From positions 124,001-188,000 of the forward strand of contig NZ_JAGFPE010000007.1 in NCBI RefSeq assembly GCF_025962655.1: DNA of 64,000 nucleotides. The letters are read 5' to 3'. Below, one piece after another: positions 55,818 through 64,000 of this stretch. The stretch comes from Candidatus Symbiopectobacterium sp. NZEC151 (GTDB lineage: Bacteria; Pseudomonadota; Gammaproteobacteria; Enterobacterales; Enterobacteriaceae). Made by a program: the position numbers and the translations under genes. Positions within the stretch are counted from its first letter, which is position 1, and every line of letters starts with the position of its first letter. The notes under the pieces were generated by a model, which saw only the letters and a program-made list of their open reading frames with translations, made no database searches and was not told where the DNA came from.

Positions 55818-56153
55818 ATGATCAGTACATTTGCGCTTTTCTGGGCCTTATGCATCGTCTGTGTCATCAACATGGCGCGCTATTATTCCTCTTTGCGCGT
55901 ACTGCTGATGATCCTTCGCGATTGCGACCCGCTGTTGTACCAGTATGTGGATGGCGGGGGGTTTTTCACTTCCCACGGACAACCCAGTAAGCAGATTCGT
56001 CTGGTTCGCTACATTTACGCACAACGCTATCTGGAACACCACGATGAGGCGTTTATGCGCCGCTGTGAGCGAGTACGAGGCCAGTTTATGCTGACCTCCG
56101 CACTGTGCGGACTCATTCTGGTGAGTCTGGTGTCCATGTTGATGTGGTATTGA
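55818..56153 (+). CDS. uspB: universal stress protein B
   Basis: A 111-residue inner-membrane protein (E. coli 111) with hydrophobic segments at each end ([16 protein letters not shown] and [19 protein letters not shown]). The middle carries [20 protein letters not shown]. It is linked to sigma-S-dependent stationary-phase ethanol resistance in E. coli. GGGAGGGGAGC precedes the ATG. Confidence 0.96.
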   Translation: MISTFALFWALCIVCVINMARYYSSLRVLLMILRDCDPLLYQYVDGGGFFTSHGQPSKQIRLVRYIYAQRYLEHHDEAFMRRCERVRGQFMLTSALCGLILVSLVSMLMWY

Positions 56154-56190
56154 TCGATTGGGTATTTAACAATGTGTAACCAACAAAGAT

Positions 56191-56218
56191 AAAAGGCGAT
56201 TCTCTCGAATCGCCTTTT
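56191..56218. terminator. bidirectional terminator between uspB and pitA
   Basis: 12-bp stem AAAAGGCGATTC/GAATCGCCTTTT with a TCTC loop and U-tracts on both strands, between convergent genes. Confidence 0.9.
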
Positions 56219-56246
56219 TATTACGTGCGGTTTCAACCCTGATGGA

Positions 56247-57749
56247 TTAAATCAGTTTCAGCGCCAACCAATAGAGCACGCCTGACATCACCAGAGAAAC
56301 CGGCAGCGTAAACACCCAGGCCAGCAGGATGTTCTTAACCGTTTTGCCCTGTACGCCACCGCCATCAACGATCATGGTGCCCGCGACCGCCGAGGAGAGA
56401 ACGTGGGTGGTGGACACCGGCATACCGGTATAGCTCGCCACACCAATCGACAACGCCGCCGTTACCTGCGCAGACACCCCTTGCGCGTAGGTCATGCCAC
56501 GTTTACCGATCTTCTCACCGATAGTCACCGCGACGCGACGCCAGCCCACCATGGTGCCCAGAGAGAGCGCCAATGCGACAGCAACGATAATCCATAACGG
56601 CGCGTACTCAACGGTTTTCAGCATATCCTGACGCAGATTGTTCAGATAGCGTCGGTCTTCCGACGTGGTTTCCGGCAGCTTCGCTACCTTGTCCATGGTA
56701 TCCGCAATGCACATCAGCAAACGGCGCACGCGACCGCGATCCTCAGCATTCAACTGGTCATAACTCTTCAGGTTATTCAGCAGACCCAGTGAACGCTCAA
56801 TGGCGATCATTACGCGAGAACTGTCGCAGTGGAACTCTTTCACGCCATTCGCAGGCAACACCGTTTCTGTCGCCGGTACCGGCGTAGAGAGGTCGATGAC
56901 GTGTGTGAGCGCATCGCCGTGCTGTTGATAGAACTCCTGCAAGTTGACGACCGCATCACGCGTGCGACTGATCTCATAGCCGGAAGCGCTCATGTTGACG
57001 ACAAAGCCGGCAGGCGCAACGCCAATCAGCACCAGCATGATCAGGCCGATACCTTTCTGACCGTCGTTAGCGCCGTGGGAGAAGCTAACGCCGATAGCGG
57101 AGATAATCAGCGCTGTACGCGTCCAGAACGGCGGCTTACGTTTGCCATCCAGCTTTTCACGATCGGCAGGCGTGAGGTGAACACGTTTGCGTTTCTTGTT
57201 GCTATTCCAAAAGCGCAACAGCACAAACAACACCAAGCCTGCGACCACCATCCCCACAATCGGAGACAGAATCAGTGACAGGAAGATGCTGATCATTTTG
57301 GGAACGTTGAGCGCATCCACGACGGATGTGTCGGTGAGCAGGGCGTTGGTTAAACCAATCCCGATGATAGAACCAATCAAGGTGTGAGAGCTGGAGGCCG
57401 GTAAACCAAAGTACCAGGTGCCCAGGTTCCAGATAATCGCCGCCAGCAGCATGGAGAACACCATGGCCAGGCCGTGCGCAGAACTGACGTTAAGCAGCAA
57501 ATCAGTAGGCAGCAAATGCACGATGGCATACGCCACGCTCAACCCGCCTAGCATCACGCCGAAAAAGTTAAACAGTCCGGCCATGACAACCGCATATTCC
57601 GCCCGCATTGCGCGCGTATATATAACGGTGGCAACAGCATTCGCCGTATCGTGAAAGCCGTTAATGGCTTCATAGAACAGAACAAATACCAGTGCCAAAA
57701 TCAGCATCAGACCGGTATGAAAATCAACCCCGGTAAATAAATGTAGCAT
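56247..57749 (-). CDS. pitA: low-affinity inorganic phosphate transporter
   Basis: A 500-residue inner-membrane proton-coupled metal-phosphate symporter (E. coli PitA 499). The duplicated PiT signatures are [20 protein letters not shown] near the N-terminus and [18 protein letters not shown] with [18 protein letters not shown] further on. ATG 57749 ([13 protein letters not shown]) aligns with the E. coli start; the ORF extends eight codons further. It is convergent with uspB across a shared terminator. Confidence 0.96.
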   Translation of the reverse strand: MLHLFTGVDFHTGLMLILALVFVLFYEAINGFHDTANAVATVIYTRAMRAEYAVVMAGLFNFFGVMLGGLSVAYAIVHLLPTDLLLNVSSAHGLAMVFSMLLAAIIWNLGTWYFGLPASSSHTLIGSIIGIGLTNALLTDTSVVDALNVPKMISIFLSLILSPIVGMVVAGLVLFVLLRFWNSNKKRKRVHLTPADREKLDGKRKPPFWTRTALIISAIGVSFSHGANDGQKGIGLIMLVLIGVAPAGFVVNMSASGYEISRTRDAVVNLQEFYQQHGDALTHVIDLSTPVPATETVLPANGVKEFHCDSSRVMIAIERSLGLLNNLKSYDQLNAEDRGRVRRLLMCIADTMDKVAKLPETTSEDRRYLNNLRQDMLKTVEYAPLWIIVAVALALSLGTMVGWRRVAVTIGEKIGKRGMTYAQGVSAQVTAALSIGVASYTGMPVSTTHVLSSAVAGTMIVDGGGVQGKTVKNILLAWVFTLPVSLVMSGVLYWLALKLI

Positions 57750-58020
57750 AAGCGTTAGGCCATTTGTGGTCATGAACGCGGCGCATTATCTGCGACAAGC
57801 CTAAACGGGAAAAGGAAAATATGACTTTTTTTTGACGAAAAGATGACCAATTCGGCTGTTGGTCAGATTTATCTTAATAAAATCAAAAAAATACATATTC
57901 TTGTATAAATATACATTTTGTTACGCTGGCATCCATTCGCACCTGACACTACAATCAGCCGCCCGGTTATTATCGGGAAAATGCTTACTTTTTAGGTTGC
58001 CCTTGCCAGGAGAGCGCACT

Positions 58021-59211
58021 GTGGAATCGTTTGATGTTGTCATTGTGGGTGCAGGTGCTGCCGGTCTGTTTTGTGCCGCGCAGGCCGGACAACGCGGACT
58101 GCGCGTTCTGCTGGTGGATAACGGCAAAAAACCGGGTCGCAAGATATTGATGTCGGGCGGCGGCCGCTGCAACTTCACCAATATGTACGCCGAGCCAGCT
58201 GCTTATTTGTCTGAAAATCCGCATTTTTGCAAATCCGCACTGGCGCGTTACACCCAGTGGGATTTTATCGATCTGGTCAATCGACACAGTATTGCTTACC
58301 ACGAGAAAACCCTTGGGCAGCTGTTCTGTGATGACAGCGCGCAGCAGATTGTGGATATGCTGATGCGCGAATGTGAACTCGGCAACGTACAGTTTCGTCT
58401 ACGCACTGAACTCCAGAGCATTGAACGGACGGGCTCAGCGTTCACCCTCACCTTTGCCAATGGCACAGTGATCGTTCCACAGGTGGTGATTGCCAGCGGC
58501 GGACTTTCCATGCCGGGGCTAGGCGCATCCCCCTTCGGTTATCAGGTCGCACAGCAGTTTGGCCTTAAGGTACTGCCCACACGCGCAGCGCTGGTACCGT
58601 TTACGCTGCATAAACCGCTGTTGGAGCAGATACAGACCCTGTCTGGCGTTTCCGTGCCCGTGGTGGTGACGGCGAAAAACGGTGTCAGCTTTAAAGAGAG
58701 CCTGCTGTTTACCCATCGCGGCCTTTCTGGCCCGGCCATCCTGCAACTGTCGAGCTATTGGCTACCGGGCGAAAGGGTGACGATCAATCTGTTGCCACAG
58801 CACGATCTTAACGCGCTGCTTGCCGAGCAACGTGCGGCGCACCCCAATCAGAGCCTGAAAAATACGCTGGCGCTGTGGCTGCCGAAACGCCTGGTCGAGT
58901 GTCTGCAAACGTTGGGATTGGTGCCCGAGGTGTCACTTAAGCAACTACAATCCCCCCAAACAGCCGCGCTCACGGAAAATCTGCACGCCTGGCAGGTGCA
59001 GCCCAACGGTACGGAAGGCTATCGCACCGCAGAAGTCACGATGGGCGGAGTGGATACGCGTGAGTTATCGTCCAAAACCCTGGAAGCCAGTAAAGTACCG
59101 GGCCTCTATTTTATCGGCGAAGTGGTGGACGTTACCGGCTGGCTGGGAGGCTATAACTTCCAGTGGGCATGGAGTTCCGCCTGGGCGTGCGCGCAGGCGT
59201 TAACACGCTGA
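58021..59211 (+). CDS. yhiN: HI0933-family flavoprotein YhiN
   Basis: A 396-residue predicted FAD-binding oxidoreductase. The start is GTG 58021 with AGGAG nine bases upstream; the frame is open further back but not conserved. FDVVIVGAGAAGLFCAAQAG and GRKILMSGGGRCNFTN are the family FAD motifs, and EVVDVTGWLGGYNFQWAWSS closes the protein. Its physiological reaction is unknown. It is divergent from pitA, as in E. coli. Confidence 0.94.
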   Translation: MESFDVVIVGAGAAGLFCAAQAGQRGLRVLLVDNGKKPGRKILMSGGGRCNFTNMYAEPAAYLSENPHFCKSALARYTQWDFIDLVNRHSIAYHEKTLGQLFCDDSAQQIVDMLMRECELGNVQFRLRTELQSIERTGSAFTLTFANGTVIVPQVVIASGGLSMPGLGASPFGYQVAQQFGLKVLPTRAALVPFTLHKPLLEQIQTLSGVSVPVVVTAKNGVSFKESLLFTHRGLSGPAILQLSSYWLPGERVTINLLPQHDLNALLAEQRAAHPNQSLKNTLALWLPKRLVECLQTLGLVPEVSLKQLQSPQTAALTENLHAWQVQPNGTEGYRTAEVTMGGVDTRELSSKTLEASKVPGLYFIGEVVDVTGWLGGYNFQWAWSSAWACAQALTR

Positions 59212-59279
59212 TTTGGGATAGTAAAGTGGACACAAGTTTTGCAAACACAATGAATCGCCCTATCCCATTTCCCAAAAGC

Positions 59280-59294
59280 CCGGCCTAAGGCCGG
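59280..59294. terminator. hairpin after yhiN
   Basis: Perfect palindrome CCGGCCT-A-AGGCCGG between convergent yhiN and the rspA-like gene, without a U-tract. Confidence 0.4.
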
Positions 59295-59358
59295 ACGTAT
59301 TGTTAACCCCGTTGATGCCGGAGATGCGCATTAACGGTATCGCACCGAGTGTGTCACC

Positions 59359-60612
59359 TCATGGACGAGAAGCTGTGCCGTCTGGCGTACGCGCCATCGT
59401 CCAGGATGGAATGCCCCCCTCACAGGGATATTTAGCGGCTTTATCTTCATCAATATCGATGCCCAAACCAGGCTTGTCGTTCAGGTAGGCGTAACCCTGA
59501 TCGATCTCTGGACACCCAGAGAAGACCTCACGCAACGCATCATTCATTGGCGTATATTCTTGAATACCGAAATTCGGTGAGCTCAGATCAAGGTGCATAT
59601 TGGCACAAACCCCGACTGGCGAGATGTCACCCGGTCCATGCCAGGCGGTACGCACGCCGTTCAGCTCACTGTAGACCGCCAGCTTCTTTGCTGGCGTGAT
59701 GCCGCCAATCGTACTGACATGGCATCGAATATAATCGATTAACTTGTTATCAATTAATGGTTTCCATTCGTTCACGTTAACGAATAGCTCGCCCATCGAG
59801 ATCGGTGTAGATGACTGCTGACGTAACATTTTCAGCCAGTCAATATTTTCTGGTGCAACCGGATCTTCAAGATAAAACAGCTGATACTGTTCGAGCGTTT
59901 TTGCCAGATTGATGGCCGTTACCGGCGTGACGCGTTCATGCACATCATGAATAAATTCAATGCCAAAACCCAGTTTGTTGCGCAGATGGTCGAACAAACG
60001 CGGAACGCTCTTCGCATAGGCATCAGGATCAAAATAAATACCGGGGGATTTGCTTCTTGGTGAACGCTTCGGTTGAATGTTTTTTGCGCGTGCCAGTTGT
60101 GTGGCAATTAACTTCAAATCGTCTGTTCCAGCACCACCATACATCCCCATCTGGCAGCGAACATATTGATAACCTTCTTCCATACGGGCGCGGATATTAT
60201 CTTCCACCGCCACTTCATCACCCCCGTCAGTGTGGCAATACAGTGGGATACCATCGCGACATTTTCCGCCCAGCAAGTCATAAACCGGCATTCCGGCAAG
60301 TTTGCCTTTGATATCCCATAGCGCCATGTCCACGCCGGACAGCGCATTGTTCATGATGGGGCCGTTACGCCAGTAACCGCTGACTGCACCGGATTGCCAG
60401 ATATCTTCAATACGGGTGGGATCTTTACCGATCAGAAACGGTGCCATGTATTCATCAATCGCATTTTTCACGGCAAAAATTCGCTGTGTGAACGTCGCGC
60501 ACCCAAGACCATAGAGCCCCGGCTCGTTGGTCTCGACCTTGACGACGGCCAAATCAATGCCACCGGGTGCCGTAAGAATGGTTTTTACATTGGTAATCTT
60601 AAGGTTACTCAC
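59359..60612 (-). CDS. rspA: RspA/ManD-family D-mannonate/D-gluconate dehydratase
   Basis: A 417-residue enolase-superfamily enzyme. Features in order: GCATFTQRIFAVKNAID, DMALWDIKGKLAGMPVYDLLGG, FIHDVHERVTP with the first metal ligand region, YLEDPVAPENI, SMGELFVNVNEW and the catalytic histidine in AWHGPGDISPVG. Family enzymes dehydrate D-mannonate and/or D-gluconate to 2-keto-3-deoxygluconate. The proline after HG may mark the low-efficiency subgroup (see findings). It is divergent from a gluconate 5-dehydrogenase-like SDR and MFS gene. Start ATG 60612 has GAGGAGTT upstream. Confidence 0.9.
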   Translation of the reverse strand: MSNLKITNVKTILTAPGGIDLAVVKVETNEPGLYGLGCATFTQRIFAVKNAIDEYMAPFLIGKDPTRIEDIWQSGAVSGYWRNGPIMNNALSGVDMALWDIKGKLAGMPVYDLLGGKCRDGIPLYCHTDGGDEVAVEDNIRARMEEGYQYVRCQMGMYGGAGTDDLKLIATQLARAKNIQPKRSPRSKSPGIYFDPDAYAKSVPRLFDHLRNKLGFGIEFIHDVHERVTPVTAINLAKTLEQYQLFYLEDPVAPENIDWLKMLRQQSSTPISMGELFVNVNEWKPLIDNKLIDYIRCHVSTIGGITPAKKLAVYSELNGVRTAWHGPGDISPVGVCANMHLDLSSPNFGIQEYTPMNDALREVFSGCPEIDQGYAYLNDKPGLGIDIDEDKAAKYPCEGGIPSWTMARTPDGTASRP

Positions 60613-60676
60613 TTTAACTCCTCAATTCAGCAAATCAACGCCATGTCATACCGAGGAGGACAACACGGCGAAATAT

Positions 60677-60694
60677 TTGTAGGTCGTCCTACAA
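60677..60694. promoter_or_regulatory. inverted-repeat operator candidate upstream of rspA
   Basis: Perfect TTGTAGG-TCGT-CCTACAA. The following bases ACAACTTCAG (60691-60700, overlapping the right arm) recur at 60811-60820. It is a candidate site for the GntR regulator at 63148. Confidence 0.5.
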
Positions 60695-60747
60695 CTTCAG
60701 GTGTTATATCACGCTTTACAATCCCACAGTTCCTTGAACGTTCATTT

Positions 60748-60763
60748 TGTGACAAAGGTCAAA
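60748..60763. promoter_or_regulatory. CRP-like site in the hexonate cluster promoter region
   Basis: TGTGA-N6-TCAAA, one mismatch from consensus, in the middle of the 338-base divergent region. A weaker TGTGA half-site lies at 60843-60847. Confidence 0.5.
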
Positions 60764-60805
60764 AAACGTCAAATCAAAGATATAGTTATTCATTAAATAC
60801 AATGA

Positions 60806-60814
60806 GTTATACAA
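60806..60814. promoter_or_regulatory. GTTATACAA motif upstream of the SDR gene
   Basis: The same nine bases occur at 63104-63112 in front of the gntR gene. Here it reads AGTTATACAACT, a short inverted repeat (AGTT/AACT). It is a candidate GntR operator. Confidence 0.4.
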
Positions 60815-60950
60815 CTTCAGATAAAGAGTGATAAGCGTTATTTGTGATCCGTATTGCAAAATCATTTTTGTATTGTTGATTTTACAAAAGTGAAAATCCA
60901 CTCTTAAATAAGACAGTCGTCATACAAATATCAAGCGTGAGGAAAATTAC

Positions 60951-61718
60951 ATGACTGCTTTATTTGATTTAACGGGGAAAACAGCACTGGTCACCGGTTC
61001 TGCACGGGGTTTGGGGTACGCCTATGCAGAGGGGCTGGCCGCCGAAGGCGCACACGTTATCCTCAATGATATACGTGACACGCTCCTGACTGAGTCCGTT
61101 GATAAACTGAGAGCCAAAGGCTACACCGCCTATGGCGTAGCCTTTGATGTTACTAAAGAAGACGCGATTGAAAACGCGTTCAACCAACTGGATGAACAGA
61201 ATATTCATGTTGATATTTTGATCAACAACGCAGGTATTCAATATCGCAAACCGATGGTGGAACTGGAACTTGAGAACTGGCAAAAGGTTATCGACACCAA
61301 CCTGACGAGCGCCTTCTTGGTCTCACGAGCCGCTGCCAAGCGAATGATTGCGCGCAACACCGGGGGAAAAATTATCAATATCGGTTCATTGACCAGCCAG
61401 GCAGCAAGACCGACCGTTGCACCTTACACCGCAGCGAAAGGCGGAATAAAAATGCTTACCTGTTCAATGGCTGCTGAATGGGCGCAATTTAATATCCAGT
61501 CCAACGCGATTGGACCAGGATATATTCTGACCGATATGAACACCGCGTTGATTGAAGATGAAAAATTCGATAACTGGGTGAAAAGCAGTAATCCCTCCCA
61601 GCGCTGGGGCCGCCCGGAAGAACTGATTGGCACGGCGGTATTCTTATCGTCAAAAGCCTCTGACTACATTAATGGTCAAATCATTTATGTCGATGGTGGT
61701 TGGCTATCCGTTCTGTAA
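60951..61718 (+). CDS. gluconate 5-dehydrogenase-like short-chain dehydrogenase
   Basis: A 255-residue SDR. The NAD(P) motif is TALVTGSARGLGYAYAEGLA, NNAG is in ILINNAGIQYR, and the catalytic Ser and Tyr-x3-Lys are in INIGSLTSQ and PYTAAKGG. The sequence pattern is that of IdnO/gluconate 5-dehydrogenase, which interconverts 5-keto-D-gluconate and D-gluconate. GAGGAAAATTAC precedes the ATG. With the divergent RspA enzyme, it would feed hexonate toward 2-keto-3-deoxygluconate. Confidence 0.88.
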   Translation: MTALFDLTGKTALVTGSARGLGYAYAEGLAAEGAHVILNDIRDTLLTESVDKLRAKGYTAYGVAFDVTKEDAIENAFNQLDEQNIHVDILINNAGIQYRKPMVELELENWQKVIDTNLTSAFLVSRAAAKRMIARNTGGKIINIGSLTSQAARPTVAPYTAAKGGIKMLTCSMAAEWAQFNIQSNAIGPGYILTDMNTALIEDEKFDNWVKSSNPSQRWGRPEELIGTAVFLSSKASDYINGQIIYVDGGWLSVL

Positions 61719-61774
61719 TTGTTGCTTTATTTCCAAAAATACAGATTACAAAACAATAACATGGAATATGAATA

Positions 61775-63061
61775 ATGATTCAAAGCATACAAGCAAAATT
61801 AGCGCCGATACGCTGGCGTAAATTAATTCCGCTCGCCTTCATTACTTATAGCCTTGCGTATCTGGATCGTGCGAATTACGGTTTTGGCGCAGCATCCGGT
61901 TTGGCAGAAGATCTTAATATAACACCGGGAATTTCATCCTTATTAGGTGCCTTATTTTTCTTGGGGTACTTCTTTTTCCAGGTTCCAGGTGGAATTTACG
62001 CTGAAAAGCGCAGCGCTAAAAACCTCATTTTCTGGAGCCTGATACTTTGGGGCATACTCGCCACTGCGACAGGAATGGTGCATGACGTCAAAGTGTTGGC
62101 GGTCATTCGCTTTCTTTTAGGCGTGGCGGAAAGCGTTGTGATGCCAGCCATGTTGGTATTTTTAAGCCACTGGTTTACAAAGAAAGAACGATCGAAAGCG
62201 AATACGTTTCTGTTTCTCGGCAACCCGATTACGGTGCTTTGGATGTCGGTACTTTCCGGCTACCTTGTTGAAGCATTTGGTTGGCGTGGGATGTTTATCA
62301 TTGAGGGCATACCCGCAATTATTTGGGCAGCCATCTGGTGGTTTGTTTTTGTAGATAGACCAGCTGATGCTAAATGGTTGACTGAAAAAGAGAAAAAAGA
62401 TATTGAAGCTGCATTGGCAGCAGAACAAACCAATATCCAGGAAATTAAAAACTACAGTGAAGCATTTCGTTCCAGAAAAGTGTTGTCACTCTCCTTTATC
62501 CACTTCTTCTGGAATATCGGAATGTATGGCTTCATTATGTGGCTGCCTTCAATTCTGAAATCTGCGTCTGGACTGGGTATTGTCGCCACCGGTTGGTTAT
62601 CAGCGGCACCTTATCTCCTCGCCGTTCCCATGATGCTGGGTGCGTCATGGTATTCCGATAAGTTTCTGAACCGAAAGATTATTGTTCTGCTCTTCTTAGG
62701 TCTTGGCGCCATCTGCTTTATTGGTTCCTTTACTGTTGGTGCATCCAATTTCTGGCTGTCTTATGTGCTTCTGATGGTTGCAGGTGGGGCAATGTATACC
62801 CCTTACGGTCCCTTCTTTGCCGCTATTCCTGAAATGATCCCTCGTAACGTGATGGCAGGCGCAATGGCCTTTATCGTCAGTTTCGGTGCGCTTGGCTCGT
62901 TTGTGGGTTCGTGGATTGTCGGCTATCTGAATGGCCTAACCGGGGGTCCCGGTGCGTCTTACATCTTTATGGGCGGAGCACTGGTGCTTGCTGTTTTCTT
63001 GACCTCGGTCACAGCGTTTACCAGCACAACCTCTTCTCTGAGCAAAGCACAGGCGTACTAA
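61775..63061 (+). CDS. MFS transporter of the anion:cation symporter type
   Basis: A 428-residue 12-segment carrier. YLDRANYGFGAASGLAEDL shows the ACS D-R-x-N signature. GVAESVVMPAMLVFLSHWFT and the later GAMYTPYGPFFAAIPEMIP are typical family segments. It is 56 bases after the SDR gene and probably imports the hexonate or keto-hexonate used by the cluster. It is a separate paralogue from the carrier at 18850, not a close copy. Confidence 0.9.
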   Translation: MIQSIQAKLAPIRWRKLIPLAFITYSLAYLDRANYGFGAASGLAEDLNITPGISSLLGALFFLGYFFFQVPGGIYAEKRSAKNLIFWSLILWGILATATGMVHDVKVLAVIRFLLGVAESVVMPAMLVFLSHWFTKKERSKANTFLFLGNPITVLWMSVLSGYLVEAFGWRGMFIIEGIPAIIWAAIWWFVFVDRPADAKWLTEKEKKDIEAALAAEQTNIQEIKNYSEAFRSRKVLSLSFIHFFWNIGMYGFIMWLPSILKSASGLGIVATGWLSAAPYLLAVPMMLGASWYSDKFLNRKIIVLLFLGLGAICFIGSFTVGASNFWLSYVLLMVAGGAMYTPYGPFFAAIPEMIPRNVMAGAMAFIVSFGALGSFVGSWIVGYLNGLTGGPGASYIFMGGALVLAVFLTSVTAFTSTTSSLSKAQAY

Positions 63062-63063
63062 TG

Positions 63064-63087
63064 CAAAGCGCCCTGATGGGCGCTTTG
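63064..63087 (+). terminator. hairpin after the MFS gene
   Basis: Perfect 10-bp stem CAAAGCGCCC/GGGCGCTTTG with a TGAT loop, followed by TTCTTA. It starts two bases after the stop codon. Confidence 0.65.
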
Positions 63088-63103
63088 TTCTTAAAAGTGA
63101 AAT

Positions 63104-63112
63104 GTTATACAA
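63104..63112. promoter_or_regulatory. GTTATACAA motif upstream of gntR
   Basis: Second copy of the motif at 60806-60814, 35 bases before the gntR start. This position suits autoregulation. Confidence 0.4.
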
Positions 63113-63147
63113 TCGCTTTCTTCAAGACATCTATAGCGGGCCCCATC

Positions 63148-63876
63148 TTGAGCATAAAATCCATTCAAAAACACAATGTTGTAAATGAAATTTATGATCA
63201 GATCAGCGGAAAACTGCTAGACGGCAGTTGGTCCCCGGGGAGCCGTCTTCCCTCGGAAGCAGAACTCACGGCCGCCTTTAACGTCAGTCGCGTTAGCGTG
63301 CGCAGCGCAGTACAGCGTTTTCGAGACTTGGGTATCGTAGTCACACGCCATGGTAGCGGCAGCTTCGTGAGTGAAAACTTTACGCCGCAGATGCTCAGCA
63401 ACGATCCCAGACCAATCATGCATCTGAGCCGCGAAGAATTCCACGATATGATGATTTTTCGCCAAACAGTGGAATTTAAATGCGTTGAGTTAGCGGTAAC
63501 ACATGCCACCGATGAGGATATGCGCCATCTCGAACAAGCCCTCAACAACATGCTCATCAACAAAAGCGATTATAAAAAATACTCGGAAGCAGATTACGAG
63601 TTTCATCTTGCCATCGTCAGGGCATCGCATAATAGTGTGTTCTACAACGTAATGAACTCGATTAAAGACATTTATTACTACTATCTTGAGGAGCTTAACC
63701 GCGCATTGGGTATTACTCTTGAGAGTGTCGAGGCACATATCAAAGTATACATGTCCATTAAAAACAGGGACGCGCGTACGGCTGTAGAAGTCCTTAATGA
63801 AGCGATGTCTGAAAATATTATCGCCATCGAAAAAATCAAATCATCGGCAAACGACACCGATCAGTCGATACGCTAA
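63148..63876 (+). CDS. GntR/FCD-family regulator of the hexonate cluster
   Basis: A 242-residue regulator. The winged helix has LPSEAELTAAFNVSRVSVRS (about 30-50) and GIVVTRHGSGSFVSE. The FCD ligand domain (about 85-225) holds a conserved DYEFHLAIVRASHN stretch with metal-site histidines. The likely start is TTG 63148 (reads MSIKSIQKHNVVNEIYDQI), because upstream in-frame ATGs fall inside the terminator or the MFS gene. FCD regulators of this kind (UxuR, ExuR, GntR types) sense uronates and aldonates. Confidence 0.88.
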   Translation: MSIKSIQKHNVVNEIYDQISGKLLDGSWSPGSRLPSEAELTAAFNVSRVSVRSAVQRFRDLGIVVTRHGSGSFVSENFTPQMLSNDPRPIMHLSREEFHDMMIFRQTVEFKCVELAVTHATDEDMRHLEQALNNMLINKSDYKKYSEADYEFHLAIVRASHNSVFYNVMNSIKDIYYYYLEELNRALGITLESVEAHIKVYMSIKNRDARTAVEVLNEAMSENIIAIEKIKSSANDTDQSIR

Positions 63877-63992
63877 TTAACGTCCCCGTTTCTTTTGGGT
63901 GCCAAACGCGCCAAAATCATCACAGCATCGTCCCCTCAACCGTCATAAGCACCTTCACCCCATATTTACCCAACCTACATCTACGCTTTTTT

Positions 63993-63999
63993 AGAAGGA
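63993..63999 (+). promoter_or_regulatory. ribosome binding site at the window edge
   Basis: AGAAGGA at the very end suggests that another plus-strand gene starts just beyond the window. The 117 bases after gntR otherwise show nothing recognisable. Confidence 0.3.
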
Positions 64000-64000
64000 T

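Noticed and set aside
62911-63147. longer start for the GntR gene (62911 or ATG 63061)
   Set aside because: Those starts lie inside the MFS gene or the terminator hairpin after it; the residues added do not resemble a GntR N-terminus.
1-64000. tRNA or rRNA genes, CRISPR arrays, prophage or insertion sequences
   Set aside because: No tRNA-like T-arm motif, regularly spaced repeats, integrase, transposase or phage structural genes were found on reading the window and the protein translations.

Overview
The window is a chromosomal segment of a gamma-proteobacterium of the order Enterobacterales. The backbone genes match E. coli K-12 genes closely in length and motif (mtlA/mtlD, yiaF, glyQS, tag, yiaC, ghrB, avtA, gor, rlmJ, prlC, rsmJ, gdhA, uspA/uspB, pitA, yhiN). 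The order and interspersed accessory blocks fit a Serratia/Dickeya/Pectobacterium-like lineage better than Escherichia. So does a 127-bp palindromic intergenic repeat, a type I associate with Yersinia, Photorhabdus, Serratia and soft-rot genera. I cannot fix the genus. No tRNA, rRNA, CRISPR, prophage or insertion sequence was seen.

Layout. 1-3.2 kb: the mannitol operon (end of mtlD, mtlA) with a CRP-site array, then lipoprotein yiaF. 3.6-7.6 kb: a likely amine-utilisation group (EutR-like AraC regulator, APC permease, omega-aminotransferase). 7.6-8.3 kb: a RelE/HigA-type toxin-antitoxin pair. 8.6-13.9 kb: glyS, glyQ, a TauE-type exporter, the palindromic repeat, tag and yiaC. 14-21 kb: a five-gene catabolic operon (DapA-like aldolase, acylating aldehyde dehydrogenase, 4-hydroxy-2-oxovalerate-type aldolase, IlvD-family dehydratase, MFS carrier) with a convergent IclR regulator. 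21.2-25.7 kb: yegU- and yegW-like genes, ghrB and a PqaA-like protein. 26-31.4 kb: avtA, then an orphan AT-rich protein of about 1360 residues with one internal membrane segment and a C-terminal HExxH motif. 31.6-36.5 kb: a tripartite EmrAB-type efflux operon and its TetR regulator. 36.6-42.5 kb: gor, rlmJ, a YghW-like gene, prlC, rsmJ. 42.5-46.5 kb: a ynbA-ynbC-ynbD lipid-modification module without ynbB. 46.7-52.9 kb: hcxA diverging from a sugar-type ABC importer operon that ends in a cytosolic LVIVD beta-propeller gene; two MetJ-like operators lie in the shared promoter region. 53-59.2 kb: gdhA, uspA, uspB, pitA, yhiN. 59.3-63.9 kb: a hexonate cluster (RspA-type dehydratase, gluconate 5-dehydrogenase-like SDR, MFS carrier, GntR regulator).

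How parts work together. The accessory blocks are mostly self-contained carbon or nitrogen scavenging units, each with a carrier, enzymes and a local regulator. The strongest leads for undescribed biology are: (1) the MetJ-linked importer plus LVIVD propeller, which suggests uptake and processing of an organosulfur compound; (2) the orphan HExxH protein; (3) the dehydratase/aldolase/acylating dehydrogenase operon, whose chemistry would convert a 5-deoxypentonate to pyruvate and acetyl-CoA; and (4) the ynb lipid module. Functions in these blocks are inferred from families and context only.
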